Shown one piece after another: positions 11,290 to 21,420 of a stretch of DNA of 64,000 bases. Made by a program: the position numbers and the translations under genes. The notes under the pieces were generated by a model that worked only from the letters and a program-made list of their open reading frames with translations, had not been told where the DNA came from and searched no databases. Each line of letters starts with the position of its first letter. The stretch's first letter is position 1. Origin of the DNA: Tenrec ecaudatus (lineage: Eukaryota > Chordata > Mammalia > Afrosoricida > Tenrecidae); the NCBI RefSeq assembly GCF_050624435.1, contig NC_134535.1:124049731-124113730 (forward strand), read 5' to 3'.

Positions 11290-11760
11290 CCCTTTCATTG
11301 TCCTGCCCCCCACCCACGCCCCATCGGTGGCAGTTCCCATTGGGAGTACCTCTCTCTGGATGTTCTTTTCAGTAAGCTTTGTGGCCACTGCCCTGGAGGG
11401 GGCACTATTAGGAGAATCTGCCTTTTCTGCTCATTTCTCCTCTTTGAGGGCCTCTCCTCCTCTGGACCTCTATCATAGAGCACTGAGGAAGGTGTTGTTA
11501 AGACATCTTCCAGGGGACTCAGCAAAGCCATCCCTAACTTCTTCCTGATGTCTCGGCAGATTGAGTTATACAGTTATCCTTTAACACTATCTGCCCTATG
11601 GGATCCCCAGGATCTAAATCTGGGAATTCTAAAAAGGCAGTTGGATTCTCCTGAAGCCCTTGGTCAATGGCTGCTCTTTTGTTATACTCCGTTTCTGTTG
11701 AGAGTCTTGCATTCCTTGTAAAAGACAAAGGAGCACAGGTCTCTTGATGACGTCTCTTCT
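11290..11760 (-). pseudogene. ERV gag capsid remnant
   Basis: Two minus-strand open frames (11534-11728 and 11295-11531) lie in different frames but read on from each other. The first has a QGLQENPTAFLEF block typical of gammaretrovirus-type capsid C-terminal regions. The second has a VLYDRGPEEERPSKRRNEQK charged stretch, as found at the capsid-nucleocapsid border. The frameshift between them, and the stops, show a decayed copy. Confidence 0.7.
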
Positions 11761-12028
11761 ATTGAATCATAATCCTTATGAGGAGCATATTAGGGATTGC
11801 TTCTGTCTTGGGCAGATAATGAACATTTTGAATATGCATTTCACTGGCATATGCCAAGGCCTTTCTCTTAATATCTTCACTCTTAAAATGTTTAAAGCCT
11901 CATGAAAGATCAGATTAGATTAAAGTCTTTCCAAGATAAGTCAAAGATCAGAGTTAACTTCAAATTTCATAATGAACTTGCTAGGGATATCTGTAAAACT
12001 CCCTGATTTATGCCTAAGTCCTGAATCA

Positions 12029-12680
12029 AGAGCCCTGGTGGTGTAGGTGATTACACATAGGGCTGCTAACTACAAAGTCAGCAATTCAAAACCACCAACT
12101 GCTCTGAAGAAAAAAAGATGAGGCTTTCTAATCCTGTAAACCAGTGGTTCTCAACCTTCCTAATGCCATGACTCTAATACAGTTCCTCATGTTGTGTGAC
12201 CCCCCCCAAAACATAAAATTGTTCTTGTTGCTACTTCATAACTGTAATTTTGCTACTCTTAGGAATTGTAATATAAAAATCTGATATGCAGGATGTATTT
12301 TCATTGCTACAAATTGAACATAATTAAAGCACAGTGATTAATCACAAAAACAATATGTAATTATATATTGTGAAATATTTATTTCTAATGACAAATAAAT
12401 GAAATTTTGTCTTGAAGCATGGTGTACCATGGGTAACGGTCTTCACGCCGGGTACTCGTCTGTGGGCGTATCTGCGTGTGGGTGGACAGGATAAGAGGAG
12501 CGGTGTCTCAGTTCCTAAGACCATCAGAAATACGTGTTTTCCGGTGGTCTTAAACCACCCCTGTGAAAGGGTCGTTCAACCCCCAAAGGGATTGAGACCC
12601 ACAGGTTGAGAACTACTGCTGTAAACAATCTCAGAAATGCACTGGGGCAGTTCTACTCTCTCCATGGCAGTAAGAAGTCT
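12029..12680 (+). repeat. AfroSINE-type SINE hosting a SPIN insertion
   Basis: The head begins 'gagccctggtggtgtaggtg' and carries 'tcagcaattcaaaaccacca'. The body resumes after the insertion with 'aatctcagaaatgcactggg' and 'cagttctactctctcc'. Removing 12142-12618 and one copy of the target duplication restores an ordinary SINE. Confidence 0.9.
12142..12618 (-). mobile_element. SPIN (Space Invader) hAT element, 477 bp, with perfect TSD
   Basis: Ends are 'cagtggttctcaacc' and 'ggttgagaactactg', inverted with one mismatch in 15. The 8-mer 'ctgtaaac' flanks it on both sides (12134-12141 and 12619-12626), the exact target-duplication length of hAT transposases. The interior has 'aatatttatttctaatgac' and 'cttcacgccgggtactcgtc'. 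No transposase ORF is present, so it is a non-autonomous copy that was mobilised in trans. Confidence 0.95.
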
Positions 12681-13854
12681 TGCCCAGTGAACAGGGCTTA
12701 CACTTTGAATATGCCACCTGCCCTGGGGAATTCTCCTCAAGGAGCAGCTCGGGCTCTGCCTTGCTGCTTTGCTTTCGCTGGAACTTAAAAAGATCTGTAT
12801 CAGGCAGTGTTGACTCGGCCTGAAGGAGGCTGTGTCTCCTTGGTCCCATGTGGGAGAGTGGGAGCTGGCTTTCTGGTTTATTTTTTCCCCCAAAGTCTAC
12901 AAGAAGGAAGGGTCCATTTAACAAGCCTTACGTAGTTGGGAAGCATTTCACAGGGCTATGAAAGCCAGCATATAAGAAACCTCTGTTCACTTTCCTTGCC
13001 TTTTGCAAAACTAGTCTAGTAAGATGGTATCATAATTTAGATTGCCATTTTCAAGCCAGATTTCCCTGCTATCTAGTTGATACCAAGGCCAAGCTATGTA
13101 TACTGCAAAAGAATAGAAGTCTGTTTATTTTTAGGGTCTGGGAATCAAAACCTGTCGTGGTTTTTGTCAGAATGCATCTCAGAGGTGTATCTAAAAGTGA
13201 TTGTGATTTGGTTTCCCATCTGAAAAGAACAAAAGGGATCATGATAGAGTGCTCAAGTGTCTTCTTATTTCTCCACCATGCTTAAACACTGTTTGAGACA
13301 GAGTAATTCAAGAATTAACCAGTCCGTATTGAGTAGCCCCCCGCCACAACCTCGTGCCTTCTGGTAATGCCCACTCATCTCTAACCTCAGAAAACAGTTA
13401 AGAAACAAACCCTCACCAGAGCTAAAATCCTTAGCAACTGTTGGTCCCAAACTGCTGACCACACAGTTAATAGACCAAAGTGTAACTCCCCGAGCCCCCA
13501 GGGGTCCGCACCATGTAAAATAGACAGCTCCCTGGCCCCCGCCCCCACCAACGCATAGAAAACTGCACTTTTCTAAGGGTGGTCTGGTAAGTAAATGACA
13601 AGTCCCTGAGTAAGAAGCCCCTTCCCCTGCCGCCTAACAAAGAACAACACATATTACATTCATCCTCCAGGGTGGGTAAGATTGCAGAGATAGCTGCTAA
13701 AGGTGAAATAAACAAGTGCTGTAGGGTAGCCAGTTTCGTGGCCCAAACTGACCCTTTCCCTTGCCCTCAGCACTTTTCAGAGATAGAAGCTAGTGACATT
13801 GTATAGTGGGTTTGTGTGCTGTTTGCAGAGTAGAACTGGCCCCCCACGCATGAT
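12681..13854. other. Intergenic, nothing recognised
   Basis: No gene or named repeat could be supported. Short open frames on both strands have no family signature. Confidence 0.5.
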
Positions 13855-13985
13855 TTCTGAGACAGCAATTCCTTAGAAAAGTAGAAAGCCTCATCTTTCT
13901 CCCACCGAGCAGCTGGTGGTTTCAAACTGTTCACCTTCCAGTTAGCAGTCCAACTCATAACCCACTCTGCCACCAAGGCTCCTTG
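13855..13985 (-). repeat. AfroSINE-type SINE fragment
   Basis: The plus strand shows 'agaaagcctcatctttctcc', 'gagcagctggtggtttcaaa' and 'ccaccaaggctcc', the inverted body and head of the SINE family. Confidence 0.8.
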
Positions 13986-14679
13986 GTTGGAGAACAGAAG
14001 ATTGAATTTGGGTCTTATTAAAAGGGCAAGTGGTTTTAAGTTTACCTGAATGCAATATAGATACTGGATGCTTTTCCCACCTGGTATTGTAAAATATGTC
14101 TTCATGTGAGATGAAAGTCCAAATGATTATTATGACTACATAGAACTTGTAAGATGACCTTCAGTCAATACTCAATTGCATATGCTAAAAGGGGTGTTGG
14201 GAATTGCCCATAACGAACAGGTTTTACCATAAACCAGAAGCCTATGTAGAATTGGGGGCTTGGGTGTTAAGGAGCCCCACCCAGAACTATGAAGAATACA
14301 GATTACATTTGAAGGGAAACTCTGTCTATGGGGGTGGGAGCAGACTTTTTAAAATTTGAGCAAGCAGTATTCCATTGGAAGTATCTGTACAGGAAAGTGT
14401 GTGCCCGTCAGAAGATTGAAAGTGAAAAGGAGCCAGGAAGCAGACAACCTGTTCTAGCCTTGGATTGATTTTTCTAAAAGAAATTATTTCTGCAACTTGA
14501 GTAGGTATTTCACCAATGAAGACAAATAACCACAAAGCACATAAGATACGGTGATGTGTCAGCTTAGCTGGGCCACAACTCTCCGTGGTTTATTCGTGCG
14601 GAGCAACTCCTCTTGATCTATGTACAGGTCCTACATAAGCACAATTTCATGTTCGAGAATTCTCATTTGTTTTAGCTAT
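13986..14679. other. Intergenic, nothing recognised
   Basis: No gene or repeat that I can name is visible in this stretch. Confidence 0.5.
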
Positions 14680-14864
14680 CTACAGCTGATATAACATAAT
14701 ACCAAACAAAAATGTATTTCCTCATGATTTAAAAGTCCAGATATCCTAATTCAGAGTGCCAATTCTAGGGGATGGCTTTCCTTCTGCATGTGCCTCCTGG
14801 TTCTGGGAGATTTCCTACCATAGAGGTCCCTCTAATCTCTGCTCATTTATATTTTCTTTCATCT

Positions 14865-15190
14865 CTTGTGGGATCTCTACTGGCACTGCTGAGTAAACGT
14901 TCGACTGTTAACCACAAGGTCAGTGGTTCAAACAAATCAGCATCTCCAAGGGAGAAAGATAAGGCTATCTACTCCTATAAATATTGACTGCCTCAAACCT
15001 CACTTAGTAAATGTCAATTCCTAGCTACCCGATAGGGAAGGGTAGAACTCCCCCTTTGAGTTTCCAAGACTAAAACTCTTTACAAGAACAGAAAGCCCTG
15101 TCTTTCTCCTAAAGAGCTGGCTAGTGGTTTCCAACTGCTGACCTTCAAGATAGCAGCTTAACAAGTAATCACTATGCCACCAGGGCTCCA
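14865..15190. repeat. Two AfroSINE-type SINEs, tail to tail
   Basis: A plus-strand copy (14865-14998, with 'gttcgactgttaaccacaag' and 'gctatctactcctataa') abuts a minus-strand copy (14999-15190). The latter ends 'atcactatgccaccagggct', the inverted SINE head. Confidence 0.8.
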
Positions 15191-15191
15191 A

Positions 15192-16512
15192 ACCCTATGG
15201 GGTGTATCCCCTCACCAAAAAAAGGAAAAAAGCTCCGCTAGGTGGAGCTTTTGTAGTACAAAATCTTTCCCAGTAGGCAAACATCAAGCAAATCACTCTG
15301 AATTAGTGCACCCGGTAGCATCGCCTGGGAAGTTACTATCTGGTCACAGTGAATTTTTTTCCTAAAAGTATTTTCACCTGAACCTCATTTTTTGTGATGG
15401 ACAATTTAAGACAACAGCATGCAGCTGTGAAATTTTGCTTCCTGCTCAGGAAAAATGCCACAGAAACTTCTGTGATGTTGAACAGTGCTTACAAGGATAG
15501 CATTATGAGGAAAAATCAAGTCTATGGGTGTTTTTCTCATTTCAAAAAAAGGTGTAATGTTGATTGATGACAAAACTTGTTCTGTATGTCCGTCAACTTC
15601 CCGGAGACAAATGTTGACAAAACTTGTACATTTGTGCTCGAAGACAGATGACAGGCCACTGAAGAGATGGGGAACTTATCTGGACTATCTTGAAGCTTGG
15701 TTCAGTACATTTTAATGGAAGATTTGGAATGAGAAAGGTCACTGTGAAATTTTCCTGGGGTTCTGACTAACCAGGGAAAAGAGCGCTGAGTGGAAACATG
15801 ACGTGCTTTGAAAGAACAGCTCCAGAGCGACCCACACTTTTTTCCAATGTCATTACTGGTGATGAGGCATGGTGCTATTCTTATGACGCCAAAAGCAAAC
15901 TTCAAGCCGGTGGAAGACACCGTCAACACCTCACCCAGAAAAAGCTCCTCAAGTGAAATCAAAGACAAGATGATGCTCATTGGTTTTTTTTATGTGAGGG
16001 GGATAGTGCATTTGGAGTTCATTCCATCAGATCAGACTGCTAACCAAGTTTTCTACTTAGAAGTTCTGAAAAGATTGTGTAACAGTGTGTAACAAAAAAG
16101 ACCTGATTTGTGGCAGACAGGGGGATGGTTTTGTCACCATGACAATGCACCTACTCACATAGCCATCTTAGTGAGCCAGTTTTGGGCCCAAAACATCATG
16201 CTTCTCTTGCCTCACTCATCTGACCTCACTCTGTGTGACTTCTTTTTGTTGCCACAAATGAAGGACATTAAAAGACAGCGACTTGACAATGAAGAAGAGG
16301 TGAAGGGAAAAAAAAAGAGGTGCCATCAGCCATCCAAACAGATGAATTTGTAAAATGTTTCCAATAACAGAAATGTAGTTTTGACAAATGTATTAAGTGT
16401 AATGGAAAGTACTTTAGGGTGATAAAGTTGTTTTGTAAAAAAAAAAAAGTAAATATATAGTGTTTTGGGGGGAAATCCTGGGTTTGGAGAGGTTTGGGGG
16501 TAGTCCCACATA
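15192..16512 (+). mobile_element. Mariner-family DNA transposon, near full length
   Basis: The left end has 'ggggtgtatcccc' followed by the hairpin-like 'gctccgctaggtggagc'. The right end, 'tttgggggtagtccc', is a degenerate inverted copy of the left terminus as seen in the second copy (30008 inward). A decayed transposase lies inside. A SINE tail (16513-16560) abuts the right end. The element is about 1.3 kb, the usual mariner length. Confidence 0.85.
15397..16353 (+). pseudogene. Mariner transposase pseudogene
   Basis: Fragments lie in two frames. The N-terminal helix-turn-helix part starts with ATG at 15397. The first catalytic Asp lies in ITGDEAW (near 15850). A GIVHLEF block follows near 16005. 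The second Asp is in FCHHDNAP (near 16135), and the third region reads SSDLTLCDFF. Spacing between the second and third acidic residues is about three residues shorter than the DD34D of the family. Frameshifts and a stop at about 16090 show that it cannot make enzyme. It would originally have been about 345 codons. Confidence 0.85.
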
Positions 16513-16597
16513 TATAGGGTAACTATGAGTCTGAATTGGCTCAATGGCAATCAATTTTTTGGTCTTCATTTCTTTTTTGTTTGTTTGTTTCTCTTTA

Positions 16598-16772
16598 TTA
16601 ATAAATCTTTTTATTGGGACTCATACAACTCTTGTCACAATCCATACATACATCAATTGAGCAAAGCACCCTTATACATTCATTGCACTCGTCATTCTGA
16701 AAATTCACCTTCCACTTGGGTTCCTGGAATCAGCTCGGTTTCCTTTTTCCCCCCTCCCTCTCCCTCCCTGGT
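16598..16772 (-). repeat. LINE 3' end fragment (long-UTR family)
   Basis: Reads 'tctttttattgggactcata' then 'caatccatacatacatcaat' on the plus strand, the inverted 3' end shared by all copies of the family at 2230-4470. Confidence 0.85.
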
Positions 16773-17009
16773 CTTCATTTCTTTTAAGAAAGTTGTTGTA
16801 GGTCCCACCCCAGGGAAACTCCCCTTACATCATATCAGGGATGTGATCCAACGGTGCTACAAGCCACCTTAGTTTTCTTACAACTTACTGAGTTTTCTTA
16901 CTTAATTTTCTTACAACTTACATCATGACCTAACTGCCCAGGAGAATCATGGCCCAGTTAAGTTTATATATAATTTTGGGAGAGACACAATATAATCCAT
17001 AATACCATT

Positions 17010-17905
17010 GTTTGCAAAGTTTGGAAAGTTATTCATTATATTTTTTGATGGCATGCCTTTGAATAATCACTAAAGCATAGGTACACCTCTTTCTGGAATC
17101 CTCTGCTTTTTTCCCAAGTTCATTTAATATCAGGTATAATTCCTTCACTTCACATGCTCTTCTGAAACCAGTGTGAATCTCTGGTAGTTCCCTGGAAATG
17201 TACTGGAGTGACCATTTTTAAGTTATCTGCAGCAAAATTTTACTTGTCTATGCTATTGGTTAATAATTTCCACAATCTGTTGGGATAGCTTTCTTTGGAA
17301 TACGTACAAATATGGATCTCTTCTACTTGAGTGCCTCGGTAGTCCTCTTTGGTTAGTTTGGTTTTGTAAGGTAGTCCTCTTTTAAATTTCTTGACATTGG
17401 CAAGTGAGCACGTCCAGTGTTGCCTCTGTTGAAACATTTTCAATGGTATCCCATCAACTCCGGAGCTTTGTTTTTTGCCAGTGCCTTTAGTGCAGCTTTG
17501 ATTTCTTCCTTCGTTACCAATAGTTCTTGATCATAGGTTTCCTCCTGAAATGGTTAAACATCAACCAACCCCTCTATGGACAGTGACTGTATGTTCCATC
17601 TTTTGATTCTTTCTGTCTTATTCAGTATTTTGTGCACTGAACCCTTCCATATAGCTAACTCAAAGCCTGAATTCTGTCATCAGTTCTTTCGGCCTGAAAA
17701 CTGCCAAAAGTGGTCTTTCCTTTTGGTTTGCTCAGTCTGACACACTGTGACGGCCTGCATGTTGCTGTGATCCTGCAAGCTAGGCCACCAGTATTGCAAG
17801 TATCAGCAGTGTCACCCACCCATAATGGACAGGTCTCAGTGGAGCTTCCAGCCTAGATTAAACTAAGAAGAAAGACATGGCAGTCTACTTCTAAAAGCTG
17901 ACCCC
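17010..17905 (-). mobile_element. BovB/RTE-type LINE fragment (start of RT domain)
   Basis: On the minus strand the sequence matches what I know of afrotherian BovB-like RTE elements in the region leading into reverse transcriptase. Landmarks are 'ccatatttgtacgtattcca', 'ttccagggaactacc' and, at the upstream side, 'agtagactgccatg'. The longest open stretch is 67 codons (17240-17443). Stops make it dead. Confidence 0.65.
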
Positions 17906-18019
17906 CCCCACACAAAAAAAATCCTATGACTAGCCATGGAACATTGTCTGATGTATCACCAAATGATGACCCTTTAGGGTGGAAGGCACTCAAAATGTGG
18001 GGAGGAGTTAATTCTCAGT

Positions 18020-18343
18020 ACCATGGCGTCAATCCCAACTCATGGTTACCCTCCAGAAGAAATGAGGCTGTAAATCTTTACAGAAGCAGGCTCGTCTTTC
18101 TCCTTCTTGATAGCTGGTGGATTCTAACTGCTGCCATGTTCTTCGCCGCCCACTAGGCTAACTGGGGGCTCTCTCCTCAAAATAGACTCCCTGCCATAGA
18201 GTCAACACTGACTCATAGCGACCCTGTGGTTTTCCGAGTTGTTAACTTTTCAAGACTAGAAAGCTCAGTCTTTCTCCCACAGAGCTTCTGTTGGTCTCGA
18301 ACTGCCCACAAATCTTATCACAGTCCAATACTTTGTGGGCTCC
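18020..18343 (-). repeat. Two AfroSINE-type SINE fragments in tandem
   Basis: The first (18020-18175) has 'tttctccttcttgatagctg' on the plus strand. The second (18186-18343) has 'ctgccatagagtcaacactg', 'ctcatagcgaccctgtgg' and 'tctttctcccacagagc'. Both are inverted SINE bodies. Confidence 0.75.
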
Positions 18344-18860
18344 ATTCCTCAAAGTCCATCTTAATTACATTAATGGAATAAAGTTTTCACTCTTTCATTT
18401 ACCGATGTGGCACAACTAAACACTAGAAGCAGCCACAAAAATGCATTAACAATCAGAATGTGGGCTGCTAGCTACAAGACTCGTACTTTAAACATAAAGA
18501 CACATAGTATGCACAGTGTACTAGCACAGGCGACAAGTCAAAGCGGAATGAAATCAGACGAAAACAAGATGCATCCGGAGGGATGAATTCTGAAGAAAGT
18601 GAATCCAAGAACGAGTAGAGCTTCACTAAGTGGCTACTAAGAAAAGCAAGAAGGTAGCCGCAAACGCACACAAGCTAAAACTGTGTTAACTCCTTTTTGA
18701 AGGCGCCCAAAATGGTGTAGGTGGAGGGAAGGAGGATTCCCAAGAAACTTCTGGCAAGACAGGAGGTGGCCGCGTTCATCAAGCAAATGCACACGACGGG
18801 AGGATAATAACGATACGCGCAGTAACAACAAGAAACTACAGCAATGAAATCAAGAATAAC
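18344..18860. other. Intergenic, nothing recognised
   Basis: Ordinary-composition sequence between the SINEs and the CpG island. No gene is supported. Confidence 0.5.
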
Positions 18861-18869
18861 GGGGTCGTT

Positions 18870-19700
18870 AAGAAAGCCAGCAGGGCCAGGACACGAACCT
18901 GGAGAGGCAAGACTTGGCGCCAGCAGAGGGCAGACCTGCAAGCCCCTCGTGACGGACAATGGGAGGCGAGCACCGGAAGGAGGTGACCTGGCGTGAGAAC
19001 AACTCCGACGGAGGCCGGGGGGCGGGCCCTCTCCCTCACTTCCGCTTCCGCCGCCCGCCCCCTCGTCCGTCTGACCTACGGGGAGCGAGCGTAGCGCGTG
19101 ACCGCACGTGATGGAGGCGCCTGAGCCGAGCGACCCTAGGTGGCGCCCCAATGGCAGCTGGCGATTCGAGAAGCTGACACTTGGCTTGACAAACCCGATA
19201 GCGATTCGAGTTGAAGGGGCCCGGGTGGAAATACACGCCCATTGGTGCTGCCCAATCAGCGTCCAGTCTGCGGAGAAGGGGACAGGGAGCGACGCTGTGA
19301 CTCGGGTCACATGCCGCCGGGTCTAGTGGGAGGAGCCGTGGCCCAGCGGCGCTCGGCGCTTCCTGTTTCCGGTTCCCGGAGAGGGGCACAGCGAGGCGCC
19401 GGAGGGAGCGCTGGCCTCTGACTGGAGCTCTGGCACCGGGGTCCGTGGCTGCCCCCTTGTTGGCCCCGTCCTCCCGCCCCGACAGGGATTCGCCGGGGGA
19501 TTGTGAGCGCCGCGTGCGCCCCCGGCCTGCAGCACGTGAGTATGAGGGGGCGTGGAGGAGGAGGAGGGTGGCTGGAGAGAGCCCGCACCTCCGAGTCGGT
19601 GACAGGCTCCACGGGCTGCCTGCACTGGCCACACTAGGGCGACCGGGAGCCCCAGGGCGGAAGGGAGGCGGGCGCGGGTGAAGGCGAGGAGTCCCAGAGA
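18870..19700 (+). promoter_or_regulatory. M6PR: CpG island and promoter of M6PR
   Basis: GC content and CpG frequency rise sharply here against an AT-rich background. No TATA box is evident. A CCAAT box in the NF-Y form 'ccaatcagc' lies at 19252-19260, with an inverted ATTGG at 19241-19245. ETS-like 'cttcctg' and 'tttccgg' motifs lie near 19359-19376. CACGTG E-boxes occur at 19105-19110 and 19533-19538, and GTCACATG at 19306-19313. The NF-Y site suggests transcription starts around 19330-19360. Paired CCAAT boxes on opposite strands are common in bidirectional promoters, and the divergent neighbour known in human (KLRG1) would lie to the left outside this window. That is inference. Confidence 0.8.
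19340..19535 (+). other. M6PR: M6PR exon 1 (5' UTR, non-coding)
   Basis: A strong splice donor, AGCAC followed by GTGAGT, ends the exon at 19535. The left limit is inferred from the NF-Y site about 80-90 bp upstream. The exon contains no initiator in frame with the receptor. Translation starts in exon 2. Confidence 0.55.
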
Positions 19701-19887
19701 CCGCAGCGGTCCCCAAAACCGAGGAGGGAGGGAATTCCTTGCATGTGGAAGTCGGGGAAAGAGAGTCCCCAGATGTGGAGTCTGTGAGGTGGCCTTGAGA
19801 ACTTTTAGAAGGAAGTTTGCTCGGCATCGTGGAGTGGGGTAACGTGGCGTCATTTGGAAGGTGGTCTAAGGTAAAAGTTGCATCGTT

Positions 19888-19904
19888 GGGGGGGGGGGGG
19901 GGGG
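19888..19904 (+). repeat. Run of 17 G
   Basis: An uninterrupted G homopolymer in M6PR intron 1, about 350 bp past the exon 1 donor. Its exact length is prone to sequencing error. Confidence 0.9.
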
Positions 19905-20189
19905 TTAAGGCTGAAAGCAGGAAAGCCAGTAGACTAGGCAGGTGGAATTTCCAGAGCCCTTGGAAGTGGGTTGAGGAGAGAATGCGTGTGGTATGGAAAT
20001 GAGAGCTCATAGAGGAATCATCTTGTGCTATTCTTTGTACCGAGCTTCCGCTCTGGAGATGGAGAACTCCTAACTCGTGGGAGCCTTCTTCCTCTTGGCG
20101 CTCTTTCGGCATTGGGCCGTTTAGCTCGTTGGCGCAGCTCTTCTGAAATCTGCCAGCTGCTGGCGGCAAGGGAGAGGTGCTACAGTGAG

Positions 20190-21420
20190 GTGAAGCACTC
20201 GGCTTGCTAGCCAACTGTTCTGACCCACCAGCCGCTTCACAGGATACAGATGACTAATTTCATGAAGATTACAGCCTTGGAAACCCTTCAGGGCCTTCCC
20301 ACCCTGCGGTATCTAGGAATCAACCCAGTAACACACTTCATCATGGGAAATGAGCCAGGGAGATGAAAGGAGAAACGCCACTCAAAAAATAATGGAAAAG
20401 GGCCACGGCTAGCCTTGAGAGGTGGGGAAGTGAGTAAGTACAAGTTGCCCAATCACTGGCCAGCCCAGTAAAGGAGAATTTGTTGTATTAGCAAAACCAT
20501 CTGTGGTTGTAGAAGAAAAAAACTGAAGGAGATTTTTCCAATAGCGTAAAACTCTGCCTGTGACTCCCAAAGAGCCAATTGTAACGTATTTTAAAAAGGC
20601 ATAAATACTCAAGTGTTGCTTTGTTGCACCCCTGTACTTGTCCTCCGAGGTTTCCCAGCAAGTGTCTTGACACCATGAGAAGATCAAGTTCCCCCAGTAA
20701 TTTTACACAGTGGATTCTTGTACAGCCAAGGACAAATAACTTAACCTCTGGAAACTTCTGGGGGTGTTTTTTGTTTTCATTTGTAAAAAGGGGGAGATCC
20801 TTTTCTGATTGCTGTTTGGGTTCCCCCCGGCCCCCGCGCCCCCCCCATGATTGTTTTGAGTAGACTTATGCGCAGTTTCAGCAGTTCCAAACCACCGATT
20901 GCTCTGAGAAAGACAAGGCTTTGTTCCAAGGTATGAAAGCCTCATAATCCCAGAGGGGAGGTTCTACCCTCTCCTGATAGGGTCATTGTGAGTCGGAATC
21001 AACTCAGTGGCAGTGAGGATTGTTTGGAGGATTCGCAGACATCATTTAGGCAGTAAATCTGAGCATATGCCACTGAGGCAAAGAATTCGTAGAGTGAGTG
21101 TGTATGTGTGGGCGCGCACACACGCGTGCACCATGTGTCAACCCCAAACCAAACTTGTCCTCAAGTTGATTCCAACACATGACAGCCCTATGAGACGGAG
21201 TAGAACTGTCCCATGGAGTCTCTGATGTTGTAATCTTTATACACACATTGAGCAAGTCCTGATATCTTGAGCTGCTAAGTGAAATTTAAGGCCCATCAAC
21301 TTCCCCATGGAAAGAAGGGATAAAACTGCAGAAATGCAGGGGGGGGGCACTTCTGCTTTGTCCTGTGGGGGTGCCATAAGTTGGGATTGACTGGGTGACA
21401 GTAGTTTGATCTTTACTGAA
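20190..21420. repeat. Cluster of diverged AfroSINE-type fragments, M6PR intron 1
   Basis: Fragments are seen at about 20190-20340 (+), 20875-21022 (+, ending 'ggaatcaactcagtggcagt'), 21140-21235 (-, 'aagttgattccaacacatga') and 21350-21420 (+). None disturbs an exon. Confidence 0.6.

Larger units (their letters stand above)
6240..11900 (-). mobile_element. Decayed class I (gamma-type) endogenous retrovirus, internal region
   Basis: On the minus strand, remnants appear in provirus order: gag (11290-11760), a nucleocapsid knuckle and protease (10910-11265), reverse transcriptase (about 10100-10320) and env transmembrane (6285-6815). Every segment carries stops or frameshifts, so nothing is functional. 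Younger elements interrupt it: SPIN copies at 7320-7514 and 8604-8892, a SINE at 8467-8945, and LINE 3' ends at 7785-7900 and 10794-10896. I could not identify paired LTRs, so both outer limits are approximate. The stretch 8950-10090 should hold the rest of pol but I could not assign domains there. Confidence 0.6.
14680..17008 (+). repeat. Old interspersed repeat split by ~1.9 kb of younger insertions
   Basis: The left part (14680-14862) has an 'agctgatataacataatacc' opening and a later 'ggttctgggagatttcc'. The right part (about 16795-17008) ends 'gggagagacacaatataatcc'. These read as two halves of one ancient element whose name I cannot give. SINEs, a mariner and a LINE fragment fill the gap. 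Confidence 0.35.

Noticed and set aside
1-18860. Search for the neighbouring KLRG1 gene left of M6PR
   Set aside because: No C-type lectin exon or other cellular coding exon was recognised. The gene known there in human probably lies further left.
18675-19310. 211-codon minus-strand open frame
   Set aside because: It overlaps the same CpG island edge. No family signature, and the composition follows base content.
19036-20214. 392-codon minus-strand open frame
   Set aside because: It lies across the M6PR CpG island and exon 1, is Pro/Ser/Arg-rich with no domain, and is antisense to the gene. GC-rich DNA lacks stop codons, so it is judged a chance frame.
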